Assembly (NCBI GenBank): GCA_943333125.1
Contig: CALQSB010000011.1
Location: 1-64,000, forward strand
From: Chitinophaga pinensis
GTDB lineage: Bacteria > Bacteroidota > Bacteroidia > Chitinophagales > Chitinophagaceae
Length of the DNA: 64,000 bases
Reading direction: 5' to 3'
Both the position numbers and the translations under genes were made by a program. Shown here piece by piece: positions 55,283-64,000 of the stretch. The notes beneath the pieces are model-generated. The model saw nothing but the letters and a program-made list of their open reading frames with translations, made no database searches and had not been told where the DNA came from. The first letter of the stretch is position 1. The number at the start of each line of letters is the position of its first letter.

Positions 55283-57547
55283 CTAAAACACTTCGATTTC
55301 ATCAGCAAAAAGCCATGATTTGTTACCCGAACCCGACGCTCCGGAAGGGATAGTACCCATGTTTTGAGCGATAATTTTCAGATACCGGGCTTCTGATTTT
55401 TTTGAGTATTTGTAAGTCAAATTAGAGGTCCCTTCTGCTTCTGATGAGGAGAATATATAGTCGTAATTAATGCCATCTTTACTTTCGAAAAAACTTACCC
55501 TCGATGGGCGGTAAATCCAGCTGGCCCTTTGCTCAAATGCATGAAGTTTAATAGAATCGATACTTACCACTTCACCTAAATCAATTAAAGCGTTTAAATC
55601 GGTACCTGAAAAACCAAGAAATTGAGCAGATTTTGACATGCCGATATTGTTTTGTATGCCATCAACCAAAGTGAGTTCTCCGCCAATATTGTAACTTTTG
55701 CTTGGTGGGTTGGCAAGTGCAATTTTTCTTCCGGTGGCTTTGTTGATATAAAATGTTTGTTTAACCCATGGTCCTAAAGGGGTGTTTTTATCGTCTTTCA
55801 AAACAGCGTAACAAGTTCCGGATTGGTTAACTTCTATTGGGTGTTCATAAATTAGGTCAGTTGCATTTGTTGAATCAGTGCATTTGTAAAATAACTTGCC
55901 TTTCTTATTATTTGAGGTAAGTTGCCATGAAATCCCCTTGAAATTATTGGTGCCGACAGATGTCTGAATATCAAAAATGGCTCTGCTGAAATTTATATTC
56001 CAAAGTTTGTAACGCTCAAATAAATCAGGGATATTATTTTCAAAACGATTCCAGTTTTTTTGGCTAGCAGGAGTCCACAAGACTTCAGAAAGTGCAGCCA
56101 TTCTTGGAAATAACATATACTCCAGTTTGCGTTCATTGTCCATGTATTCCGTCCACATGTTTGCCTGCGCACCCAGAATGTATTTTGCTTCTTCCTTTGT
56201 AAGTGAATTGGGAACAGGCTCGTAGTCGTAAACCAGTTTTAAAGAGTTATAACCACCTTGCGTAATCGAATCTTCATTTATAGATTGAGTGTGATCGAAA
56301 TAAAGTGGATTGCCCGGTGTCATAATGGCAAAATGATGTTGTCTTGCCGCAGTAATTCCACCTTCTTCTCCACGCCAGCTCATTACGGTGGCATTAGGAG
56401 CCAGGCCGCCTTCCAGGATTTCGTCCCAGCCTATGATATTCCGGCCTTTACTATTTATGTATTTTTCTATTTTATTTATAAAATAACTCTGCAATTCATG
56501 TTCATCTTTTAAATTATTATCTTTCATTCTTTTCACACAAAGATTACAGTTATGCCAATTGTCTTTTGGGCATTCATCGCCGCCGATATGAATATAAGGA
56601 GAGGGAAAAAGCTGGATTACTTCATCAATAACATGTTGTAAAAAAATAAAAGTACTGTCATTGCCTGCACATAAAACATCATTTGATACACCCCAGGTCT
56701 GCATCACTTCATAAGGTCCTTTTGTACATCCCAAAAACGGATAGGAGGCAAGTGCAGCCATACTATGGCCAGGCATTTCGATTTCTGGTATAATGTTAAT
56801 ATACCGGTCGCTAGCATATTTTACTATTTCTTTAATTTCTTCCTGAGTGTAAAATCCACAATATTTTTTACCATCATATTTATTGGTACCATAAGGCCCA
56901 ATTAAGGTCTGATTTCGGCAGCTGCCCTTTTCAGTTAGCAATGGGTATTTTTTAATTTCAATTCTCCAGCCTTGATCATCGGTAAGATGCCAATGCAAGG
57001 TGTTGAATTTATGCAGGGCTAAATAATCGATGTATTTTTTAATGTAGATGACACTAAAAAAATGCCTAGCAGCATCAAGGTGCATCCCTCTGTAATTAAA
57101 CCGGGCAGAATCTTCGATAACCAGATTTCTTATACTTAAACTTTTTTGATTTAATGGAAGCAGTTGGATCAAAGACTGTACACCATAAAAAACTCCGCTG
57201 GCACTGCCTTTTATTTTTATGTGGTCTTTATTTATTTCTAAATAGTACTTCGTATTGTTTTTTTCTTCTCGGTCTAATATTAATTCAATACTGTTTTTTG
57301 TATTGTTTTTCGGAGTGGCTATTTCATTATTAATGAAAACAAATTTGTAAAATGTTTTCAGATAGTTTGTCAGGAAATCCTTGGCGTTTGAAAGTCCTTC
57401 ATCACTACTTATTATTGTTTTCTTGTTAATCACAAATAAGCCTTCATTGATATTAATATGTGCAGGGGCTGGGGTTATTGAAATGTTGTTTTGCCCCATT
57501 GCATTAAATGCAATACTCAATGATAATACAAAAAATAAATGCTTCAT
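55283..57547 (-). CDS. Family GH20 beta-N-acetylhexosaminidase
   Basis: 754 aa. Signal peptide MKHLFFVLSLSIAFNAMGQ. GH20b-like N-terminal domain to about 145, then the catalytic barrel with HLTDDQGWRIEIKKYP and the Asp324-Glu325 pair in HIGGDECPKDNW (Glu is the acid, Asp orients the N-acetyl group). A chitobiase-type beta domain (GKLFYKCTDSTNATD) and a C-terminal F5/8 discoidin-like domain (WIYRPSRVSFFESKDG) follow and may bind glycans. It releases terminal GlcNAc or GalNAc from chitin-like or host/peptidoglycan glycans. Next to a CocE hydrolase on the same strand (20-bp gap), so an operon is likely. Confidence 0.95.
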   Translation of the reverse strand: MKHLFFVLSLSIAFNAMGQNNISITPAPAHININEGLFVINKKTIISSDEGLSNAKDFLTNYLKTFYKFVFINNEIATPKNNTKNSIELILDREEKNNTKYYLEINKDHIKIKGSASGVFYGVQSLIQLLPLNQKSLSIRNLVIEDSARFNYRGMHLDAARHFFSVIYIKKYIDYLALHKFNTLHWHLTDDQGWRIEIKKYPLLTEKGSCRNQTLIGPYGTNKYDGKKYCGFYTQEEIKEIVKYASDRYINIIPEIEMPGHSMAALASYPFLGCTKGPYEVMQTWGVSNDVLCAGNDSTFIFLQHVIDEVIQLFPSPYIHIGGDECPKDNWHNCNLCVKRMKDNNLKDEHELQSYFINKIEKYINSKGRNIIGWDEILEGGLAPNATVMSWRGEEGGITAARQHHFAIMTPGNPLYFDHTQSINEDSITQGGYNSLKLVYDYEPVPNSLTKEEAKYILGAQANMWTEYMDNERKLEYMLFPRMAALSEVLWTPASQKNWNRFENNIPDLFERYKLWNINFSRAIFDIQTSVGTNNFKGISWQLTSNNKKGKLFYKCTDSTNATDLIYEHPIEVNQSGTCYAVLKDDKNTPLGPWVKQTFYINKATGRKIALANPPSKSYNIGGELTLVDGIQNNIGMSKSAQFLGFSGTDLNALIDLGEVVSIDSIKLHAFEQRASWIYRPSRVSFFESKDGINYDYIFSSSEAEGTSNLTYKYSKKSEARYLKIIAQNMGTIPSGASGSGNKSWLFADEIEVF

Positions 57548-57567
57548 TATTTTGGATTTTTAATTTT

Positions 57568-59415
57568 TTATAAAACCGGCAGATCAATTTTACTGTTATT
57601 ATAAATACGAATGGTTGCTTTTTTAAAGTCAGATTCTTTTGCCTCAGGAATACGCATAAACTGTTGAGGATTTTTGTCTATTAATGGAAACCAGCTGCTT
57701 TGTATTTGAATCATTATTTTATGTCCTTTTTTGAAAGTATGGGCGATGTCATTTAAGGTTAATCTGACTTCTGTTTTCTTTCCGGGTTCAAAAGGTTCGG
57801 GATGTTCAAGGCTGTTTCTGAACTTGCCTCTCATTACTTCTGCTCTGACCATTCTCTGATAACCGGCCATTTGAAAACCTTTAGGTGCGTTTTTGAAATT
57901 GGGTTCATTGTCGGGCAATACATCAATCAGTTTTACAATAAAATCGGCATCAGTACCTGTTATGCTTACCTGAAGATCAGCATTAATATTTCCGGTTACG
58001 GTAATGTCTTTATCCAGTGAGCTTGTTTGATAATAAAGTACGTCTGGTCTGGAGTAAACAAATCTCTGGTCCTCGGCCATAAAGTCATTGTTTCGGCCTC
58101 CGTAAATTCCGGCAGTATAAGGAACTGGTTTTCCTGGGTCACTTATATACTCCGTAAATGCACTGTCGTTTGTTATTGTTGGCGACAATATATTTTTATC
58201 AGACAAAAAGAAAGTTAATTTGTTGGTGTTTGCAGGTGGCCATGTTGAATAGGAAGTCCATTTGTTGCTTCCTGTTTCAAATATTGTTGCTTCTGAAATT
58301 TTAAAACTGTCTTTGTCTTTTAAATAAAAATTAAAAAAATGAGTTTCAATAGAATCCTGAAAAGTTTTACTGGTATTGCTTCCAAAATCATGAGAGGCGT
58401 ATTGTTTCCATTCCGGAGATTCCCATGCTCCATGAGTCCAAGGCCCCATTACTAATTTGCAATTATTATTAATTTCTCCTTTTTCGATGGATTGATAAGT
58501 TTGTAATGCACCATAAAGATCTTCAGCGTCAAACCATCCACCTACAACTAATGTTGGAATTTTTATTTTATCAAGATGAGCACTGATGTTTCTCGATTTC
58601 CAGTATTCGTCATAAGTATCATGTTCCAGATATTCATTCCAGATAACACAACTGTTATTGAAAAAATATTTGGATTGGGTATTACTGATTGGTCCTAGTT
58701 TATTAAAAAATGTATAAGCGTCTTTTATGTTGAAATTGAAAACCGTTTTGTTGTATTCTTTTACTGGGCCATTTCTTGGGGCTCCAAAATAATTCATGAA
58801 ATTGAAATTGTCCATTAGAAAAAAAGCACCGTTGTGATTAGCGTCATCTCCTTTAAACTCATCAGTTACCGGAGCCTGCGGACTTACAGCTTTTATTGCG
58901 GGATGTGCATTGGGTAAAGAAGATGTGGCATAAAATCCAGGATAAGAAATACCATAAATACCTACACGGCCATTGTTATTTTTTATATTTTTCAATAACC
59001 AGTCAACGGTGTCATAAGTATCGCTGTTTTCATCAATTTGCTTTTTGCTTTTTGATAGTATAAAAGGAGTCATTTCCAGATTTACCCCTTCACTCATATA
59101 TCTTCCTCTTGCATCCTGGCAAACAAAAATATATTTCTCTTTCATTAAAGTTGGGTTGGGTCCAATCATTCTCGCATAGTTTGTATCGCCGTATGGTCCG
59201 CAGGAATAAGGTGTTCTTTCCATCAGAATCGGAAGCGGTTCTTTCATTTGCTTTGGAATATAAATTACGGTATAGAGTTTTATACCATCTCTCATCTGTA
59301 TGGACGTGTCTATTTTATGGTAATTTTCTTTTACAAAATTTACCGAATTTTGCGAGAATCCATAAAAATTGAAAAACATGAAAATGACAATAATAATGAG
59401 TTTTGATGTGTTCAT
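57568..59415 (-). CDS. Exported CocE/NonD family alpha/beta hydrolase
   Basis: 615 aa. Signal peptide to about residue 22. The X-Pro dipeptidyl-peptidase S15-like domain carries Ser157 in YGISYPGFY, Asp in GGWFDAEDLYG and His in GPWTHGAWE. The C-terminal jelly-roll (DADFIVKLIDVLPD) is typical of CocE-type esterases and alpha-amino acid ester hydrolases. Acts on acyl esters or amides outside the cytoplasm; the substrate is unknown. First gene upstream of the GH20 gene. Confidence 0.92.
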   Translation of the reverse strand: MNTSKLIIIVIFMFFNFYGFSQNSVNFVKENYHKIDTSIQMRDGIKLYTVIYIPKQMKEPLPILMERTPYSCGPYGDTNYARMIGPNPTLMKEKYIFVCQDARGRYMSEGVNLEMTPFILSKSKKQIDENSDTYDTVDWLLKNIKNNNGRVGIYGISYPGFYATSSLPNAHPAIKAVSPQAPVTDEFKGDDANHNGAFFLMDNFNFMNYFGAPRNGPVKEYNKTVFNFNIKDAYTFFNKLGPISNTQSKYFFNNSCVIWNEYLEHDTYDEYWKSRNISAHLDKIKIPTLVVGGWFDAEDLYGALQTYQSIEKGEINNNCKLVMGPWTHGAWESPEWKQYASHDFGSNTSKTFQDSIETHFFNFYLKDKDSFKISEATIFETGSNKWTSYSTWPPANTNKLTFFLSDKNILSPTITNDSAFTEYISDPGKPVPYTAGIYGGRNNDFMAEDQRFVYSRPDVLYYQTSSLDKDITVTGNINADLQVSITGTDADFIVKLIDVLPDNEPNFKNAPKGFQMAGYQRMVRAEVMRGKFRNSLEHPEPFEPGKKTEVRLTLNDIAHTFKKGHKIMIQIQSSWFPLIDKNPQQFMRIPEAKESDFKKATIRIYNNSKIDLPVL

Positions 59416-59505
59416 TAATTAAATTTTAGAAAGAGACGAAATTACTTAATAATTATCTCTGAGTTATATTTTAGTCTATTTTTAGCGTTCAAAACAAAAC
59501 AGACA

Positions 59506-59967
59506 ATGACCGTTAATCAGGAGCTCATCAGTAAATTCTTTGATTCATTTAATGAAAGAGACTTTAATAAAATGAGGCAATCCTGTGCTTCTGAACTTTC
59601 TTATTTCGACCCAATGTACAATTTGTTATGGGGTAATGATGTTTTTTTGATGTGGAGAGATTGCTATGAGAAATGCGATCACTTCTCAATCACAAAGGAG
59701 TCGATAAAAGATGAAGGAGACGGCTATTATTCAGTTGGGTTGAAATTAGAGTACGGCTCAAAAAAGAGTTATTTTCAAAAAATGACAGCACATATTAAAG
59801 TGTTTAATCATCAGATAGCTGAATACAGCAGTGCATTCAGCGTTCATGAATTATTAAAACAGAAATATGGCATCGCCGGTGTTTTATTGGGATGGAACCG
59901 GTTAATGCAAAACAGAGAAAAAAATAATGCTAAAAAAAGTCTTATTCTTTTCAGAGATTCACTTTGA
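59506..59967 (+). CDS. SnoaL-like/NTF2-fold protein
   Basis: 153 aa, no signal peptide. The opening NQELISKFFDSFNERDFNKM and the SELSYFDPMYNLLWGNDVFLMW segment match SnoaL-like polyketide-cyclase/NTF2 folds, which are small cone-shaped proteins with a ligand pocket. Catalytic residues cannot be assigned. Stop lies 3 bp from the pyk stop on the other strand. Confidence 0.8.
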   Translation: MTVNQELISKFFDSFNERDFNKMRQSCASELSYFDPMYNLLWGNDVFLMWRDCYEKCDHFSITKESIKDEGDGYYSVGLKLEYGSKKSYFQKMTAHIKVFNHQIAEYSSAFSVHELLKQKYGIAGVLLGWNRLMQNREKNNAKKSLILFRDSL

Positions 59968-59970
59968 CGA

Positions 59971-61461
59971 TTATTCTACCTCAGTTATTTTAATAATGTT
60001 GGTAGATAGGTGAAGGTCAATAGGAGTACTTCCGGTATTGATAACGACATCTTTTGATTTTATAAATCCTCGTTCTTTAAGGATATTAATCTGATCAAAA
60101 ATAATATCATCCAGACTAACTTCTTCCGCGTAATAAAATGCTCTTACACCCCAGCTCAAACTTAATTGACTGATCAGGCTTTTTTCTTTACTGAAAATGT
60201 ATAGTGGAGATTTTGGTCGGTAACTACTAAGCATAAATGCGGTATATCCGCTCGCTGTCATTCCGATAATAGCTTCTGCCTGTGCGTCATTGGCAAGTTT
60301 GCAGGCGCTATAACAAATAGCATCACTCAAGTAAGAAGGGGAGTGAGGCTGAGGAGATAATATATCATCTCGGTTAAAGTCGTAAACAGAGTGTTCTACT
60401 TGCATGATTATTTTACTCATGGTTTCTACAACCAAAGTCGGGTAGTTCCCCATCGCCGTTTCGCCACTTAGCATAACGGCATCAGCTCCTTCCAAAACCG
60501 CATTGGCTACATCACTTACTTCGCTTCTGTTGGGCTTGGTGCGATCAATCATGCTTTCCATCATCTGAGTAGCCACAATAACGGGCTTAGCTCTGCGCAT
60601 ACATTTTCTAATAATGTCTTTTTGAATAACGGGTACTTGCTCAATGGGAACTTCAACACCCAAATCTCCGCGGGCAACCATTATGCCATCGCTTTCCACA
60701 ATGATATCTCTTAGATTCTTTAAGGCTTCAGGCATTTCTATCTTAGCAATAACTTTAATCTTGCTGTTATTGGCTTTAATGATATCTTTCAATTCAGTGA
60801 TATCTATGGCTTTTCTAACAAATGATAATGCAACCCAGTCGATATTTTGTTCAATAATAAAAGCAAGATCTACTCTGTCTTTTTCAGTCATTGAAGGCAT
60901 TGTTAAAGCACTATCTGGAAGGTTAACTCCTTTTTTAGGCAATAAAATTCCACCAAGGGTAACGCTTACTTTTATTTCTTTGTCGTTAAGAATTTCTACA
61001 ACTTTAACTTCCATTTTGCCATCGTCAAGAAAAATACGCTCATTGATTTTTACATCACTGGTAAGACGTGGATAAGAAACATAAATCTTATCCTTGGTTC
61101 CAACCATTTTTTCTGTGGTGAAAATAAATTCATTTTTGGCGATCAATTCAATTCTGCCATTTTCCAATTCACCAACTCTTAGTTTGGGTCCTTGTAAATC
61201 TCCCAGTATTGCAATATTAAAAGGCTCTGTGCGAATTATTTTTCGAATATGTTCAATTATTGTTTTCTTATCTTCATGTGAACCATGAGAAAAATTAAGC
61301 CTGAATACGTTTACCCCTGCTTTTACCAATGCTAATAAACCTTCATAACTGTCGCAAGCCGGACCAACGGTAGCCACTATTTTTGTTCTCTTTTGAGAAT
61401 GTATAATTCCTGCTTGTTTGTCCATACCCTGATGCAGATACTTCTCAATGTTTTTGCTCAT
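59971..61461 (-). CDS. pyk: Pyruvate kinase
   Basis: 496 aa. Converts PEP and ADP to pyruvate and ATP. RTKIVATVGPACDSYEGLLAL, NFSHGSHEDKK, the catalytic Lys in VIAKIEMPEALKNL, metal-site MVARGDLGVEVP and the VATQMMESMID signature are all present. It lies 49 bp downstream of pfkA on the same strand, forming a pfkA-pyk operon that joins two regulated glycolytic steps. Confidence 0.97.
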   Translation of the reverse strand: MSKNIEKYLHQGMDKQAGIIHSQKRTKIVATVGPACDSYEGLLALVKAGVNVFRLNFSHGSHEDKKTIIEHIRKIIRTEPFNIAILGDLQGPKLRVGELENGRIELIAKNEFIFTTEKMVGTKDKIYVSYPRLTSDVKINERIFLDDGKMEVKVVEILNDKEIKVSVTLGGILLPKKGVNLPDSALTMPSMTEKDRVDLAFIIEQNIDWVALSFVRKAIDITELKDIIKANNSKIKVIAKIEMPEALKNLRDIIVESDGIMVARGDLGVEVPIEQVPVIQKDIIRKCMRRAKPVIVATQMMESMIDRTKPNRSEVSDVANAVLEGADAVMLSGETAMGNYPTLVVETMSKIIMQVEHSVYDFNRDDILSPQPHSPSYLSDAICYSACKLANDAQAEAIIGMTASGYTAFMLSSYRPKSPLYIFSKEKSLISQLSLSWGVRAFYYAEEVSLDDIIFDQINILKERGFIKSKDVVINTGSTPIDLHLSTNIIKITEVE

Positions 61462-61510
61462 GTTTATTTTATGTTTTTTTAATTAGTGAGTAGGGGTTAA
61501 AAGTCTGGAA

Positions 61511-62494
61511 TTATGTAGCCAGTATTTTTACAATTTTCATCCATTCGTCATTAATGCGTTGTTTCTTTTTAACCGCTTCATTTAGCGGAGTGTAGTGCAT
61601 TTTATTATTTAAAATTCCAACGAAAACATTGTGTCTTCCTTCCATCAGGCATTCCACAGCGTGGTAACCCATTCTGCTGGCAATCACGCGATCCATGCAG
61701 GATGGAGATCCGCCTCTTTGAATATGTCCTAAAATACAAACGCGTGTTTCAAGCTTGGGTAATTTCTGTTTGATGTAGCTGGCCAATTCGTTGGCTCCTC
61801 CAAATTCATCTCCTTCTGCGACAATGATCAGATTTACCAGTTTTTTTCTTTTTTCTTTTTCTGCTAAAGATTCAATCATCTCGTTGATGTTTGTCTTTCT
61901 TTCAGGGATAAGAATATTTTCGGCGCCGGTGGCTATTCCACTATGTAACGCAATATATCCGGCATCGCGGCCCATAACTTCAATAATAAAAAGACGGTCG
62001 TGAGCATCTGCCGTATCTCTTACTTTATCGATGGCTTCAACTGCCGTATTTACGGCGGTGTCAAATCCTATAGTGAAATCAGTTCCGGCAATATCTTTAT
62101 CGATGGTTCCGGGAAGGCCAATACAAGGAATATCAAATTCATTGCTGAAAATCTGTGCACCTCGGAAACTGCCATCGCCTCCAATAATCACCAAGCCATC
62201 AATTCCTCTTTTTTGTAAATTTTTGTATGCTTTCTTTCTGCCTTCAGGCTCCATGAACTCCATGCATCTGGCCGTTTTTAAAATAGTGCCGCCTCTTTGA
62301 ATGATATTTGCCACACTCCGGCTTTCCATTTTAATGATATCATCTTCCACCATTCCGCTATAACCTCTCATCACTCCATATACATCCAAGCCATGAAAAA
62401 TACCTGTTCTTACCACAGCTCTGATTGCGGCATTCATACCCGGACTGTCTCCTCCGCTGGTTAATACGCCAATTTTATGTACTCTTTTAGTCAT
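61511..62494 (-). CDS. pfkA: ATP-dependent 6-phosphofructokinase
   Basis: 327 aa. Phosphorylates fructose 6-phosphate. GVLTSGGDSPGMNAAIRAVV at the start, GGDGSFRGAQ (the Gly after Asp favours ATP over pyrophosphate), the catalytic PGTIDKDIAGTDFTIGFDTA, and VMGRDAGYIALHSG. Length and motifs fit the bacterial allosteric type. Cotranscribed with pyk. Confidence 0.97.
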   Translation of the reverse strand: MTKRVHKIGVLTSGGDSPGMNAAIRAVVRTGIFHGLDVYGVMRGYSGMVEDDIIKMESRSVANIIQRGGTILKTARCMEFMEPEGRKKAYKNLQKRGIDGLVIIGGDGSFRGAQIFSNEFDIPCIGLPGTIDKDIAGTDFTIGFDTAVNTAVEAIDKVRDTADAHDRLFIIEVMGRDAGYIALHSGIATGAENILIPERKTNINEMIESLAEKEKRKKLVNLIIVAEGDEFGGANELASYIKQKLPKLETRVCILGHIQRGGSPSCMDRVIASRMGYHAVECLMEGRHNVFVGILNNKMHYTPLNEAVKKKQRINDEWMKIVKILAT

Positions 62495-62531
62495 GTTTTA
62501 TATTAGATGGCCTCTTTATTTTTTTTCGTGA

Positions 62532-62539
62532 CAAAATTA
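62532..62539 (-). promoter_or_regulatory. -7 box of pfkA-pyk
   Basis: TAATTTTG on the minus strand, 38 bp before the pfkA ATG. No clear -33 TTG was found. Confidence 0.5.
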
Positions 62540-62667
62540 CACTATTTATAACATTGATGTTCCTGCTTGATATATTTTTGATAAAAATCAAATTTCATTC
62601 AAATGTATTGTGTCATCAAATCAGTTATACCAGAAAATGAGGGACTAAATTGCAATTCTAATTGGTA

Positions 62668-64000
62668 TTACATCCTTTCGGGTACGCTGATTCCTAAAAG
62701 CTTCATGCCATTTTGAAGAATATTTGAAGTCATAACTGCAGTTTGTAATCGCAATTCTTTTTTATCTGATGTTTCAGCATTTGAAATCGAATGCTCCGAA
62801 TAAAACGAATTGAAAGTTTTTGCCAGTAAGAAAAGATAATTGGCAATTACAGAAGGGTTGAGTTCTTTCGCCGCATCAGCAATAATATTGGGGAATTGCT
62901 CTGCAACAAATAACACTTGTTTTTCAAGCGGCAGTAAATTTCCTGAATAGGTTCCAGTGCCCACCGATTTTTCTTTTCTTAAAATACTTTTTATTCTGGC
63001 AAAAGTATATTGAATAAAAGGCCCAGTGAAACCATGAAAATCGATAGATTCCTCCGGATTGAAAATCATTTTCTTTTTAGGATCAACCCTGAGTAAATAA
63101 AACTTCATCGCACCTAATCCAATAACATCGTATAAAGAAACCAGTTCGTCGCTGGTAAAATCTTTTACCTTGCCCAGCGCTTCTGTATGGTGGCGGGCTG
63201 TATTTATCATTTCATCCACTAAATCATCCGCATCCACAACGGTGCCTTCTCGGCTTTTCATTTTACCTGTAGGAAGTTCTACCATTCCATAACTTAAGTG
63301 GTAAATATCGTCGGCATAAGGCAGTTCAAGTTTTTGAGCAATCAATTTCAGCACCTTCATGTGATAATTCTGTTCATCGCCAATTACATAAATACTCTGA
63401 TCGATTTTATATTCATCATATTTCTGTTTGGCCAAACCAATATCCTGCGTCATATATACAGATGTGCCATCTTTTCTTAAAACTAACTTTTCATCCAGCC
63501 CATCGGCAGTCAAATCAATCCATACGCTTCCGTCTTCTTTTTTGTAAAAAACTTTTTTATCCAATCCTTCCTGAACAATATCCTTGCCTAATAAATAAGT
63601 ATTGCTTTCAAAATAGGTGCGGTCGAAATCGCTGCCAATTTTTTTGTAGGTAATGTCAAATCCGGCATATACCCAGCTGTTCATGGTTTTCCATAATTCC
63701 ATTACTTCGGGCTTTCCTGCTTCCCAATCCTGCAGCATTTGCTGGGTGAGCAACATAATAGGTGCATTTTTTTCGGCATCAGCCTCACTCATTCCACTGT
63801 CCTTTAATTGAGCGATTTGTTTTTTATATTCATCATTGAAGCGTACATAATAATCGCCAACAAAATGATCTCCTTTTTTTTGTGCAGTTTCAGGAGTGGC
63901 GCCATTGGCAAAAAGTTGCCAGGCAATCATGCTTTTGCAAATATGAATACCTCTGTCGTTAACGATACAGCTTTTAAGAACGTCAAAACCATTGGCTTTA
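62668..64000 (-). CDS. argS: Arginine--tRNA ligase (5' part beyond the window)
   Basis: About 444 C-terminal codons; the frame is open through the right edge. An internal ATG at 63930 is not the start, because the upstream in-frame residues (FDVLKSCIVNDRGIHICKSM) are typical ArgS sequence. The class I active-site region appears as GKMKSREGTVVDADDL, and the C-terminal DALR anticodon-binding domain runs from YTFARIKSIL to the terminal LGISVPERM. The N-terminal additional domain and HIGH motif lie outside the window. Confidence 0.96.
   Translation of the reverse strand, partial: KANGFDVLKSCIVNDRGIHICKSMIAWQLFANGATPETAQKKGDHFVGDYYVRFNDEYKKQIAQLKDSGMSEADAEKNAPIMLLTQQMLQDWEAGKPEVMELWKTMNSWVYAGFDITYKKIGSDFDRTYFESNTYLLGKDIVQEGLDKKVFYKKEDGSVWIDLTADGLDEKLVLRKDGTSVYMTQDIGLAKQKYDEYKIDQSIYVIGDEQNYHMKVLKLIAQKLELPYADDIYHLSYGMVELPTGKMKSREGTVVDADDLVDEMINTARHHTEALGKVKDFTSDELVSLYDVIGLGAMKFYLLRVDPKKKMIFNPEESIDFHGFTGPFIQYTFARIKSILRKEKSVGTGTYSGNLLPLEKQVLFVAEQFPNIIADAAKELNPSVIANYLFLLAKTFNSFYSEHSISNAETSDKKELRLQTAVMTSNILQNGMKLLGISVPERM

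Noticed and set aside
63930-64000. ATG 63930 as start of argS
   Set aside because: The frame is open upstream and encodes conserved ArgS sequence (VNDRGIHICKSM), so the gene is cut by the window edge.

Overview
The window is a chromosomal segment of a Bacteroidetes (Bacteroidota) bacterium, probably from the Chitinophagaceae/Sphingobacteriia side. The lineage is inferred from several signs: low GC, almost no Shine-Dalgarno sequences, TAnnTTTG-type -7 promoter boxes, type IX secretion (T9SS) C-terminal sorting domains of both type A and type B, SprB-type repeats, a type III glutamine synthetase, a fused DAHP synthase/chorismate mutase, and many signal peptides ending in ..AQ. Several starts are non-ATG (TTG, GTG and probably one CTG). 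No rRNA, tRNA, CRISPR array, intact insertion sequence or prophage was seen.

Layout. 1-6.5 kb is accessory: the tail of an unidentified gene, a class II Fic protein with an unusual phased GCGCC array over its start, a PepSY-like exported protein, a DODA-type dioxygenase, an HtrA/Deg protease and a DUF6629 membrane protein. 6.5-11 kb holds two adjacent CotH-kinase proteins, one a lipoprotein and one a T9SS cargo. 11-14 kb has a PhyH dioxygenase/TIM-barrel pair and ribBA. 14-20.7 kb has TamB and gamma-glutamyltransferase. 20.7-25.7 kb has an exported M14 peptidase and an exported PIG-L deacetylase that end in similar glutaminase-like domains. 25.8-31 kb has a degenerate transglutaminase, a small exported protein, glnN and a polytopic membrane protein. 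31-41 kb is housekeeping (purL, pyrG, an RNA methyltransferase, a UbiA-family gene, ruvX, def, an rluD-like gene, lipB). 42-46.3 kb has a PLP enzyme, a nucleotidyltransferase bracketed by two 178-bp MITE-like repeats, an ECF sigma factor with a membrane-anchored trypsin-like protease, and a small lipoprotein. 46.5-50.9 kb is an overlapping shikimate operon (DAHP synthase/chorismate mutase, aroB, aroA, aroC). 51-59.4 kb encodes large exported proteins (T9SS type B adhesin-like protein, GH20 hexosaminidase, CocE-type hydrolase). 59.5-64 kb has a SnoaL-like protein, pyk, pfkA and the 3' part of argS.

How the genes work together. The four shikimate genes cover DAHP formation, ring closure, EPSP and chorismate, with a chorismate mutase attached, so they feed aromatic amino acids and probably menaquinone. 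pfkA-pyk pairs two controlled glycolytic steps. GH20, CocE hydrolase, GGT, M14, PIG-L and the T9SS cargoes form an outward-facing degradative and adhesive repertoire. The least conventional parts are the sigma/protease module with its inverted-repeat operator candidate, the MITE family (two full copies plus a lone terminus 39 kb away), the phased GCGCC array at the Fic gene, and a transglutaminase fold that has lost its Cys and His.
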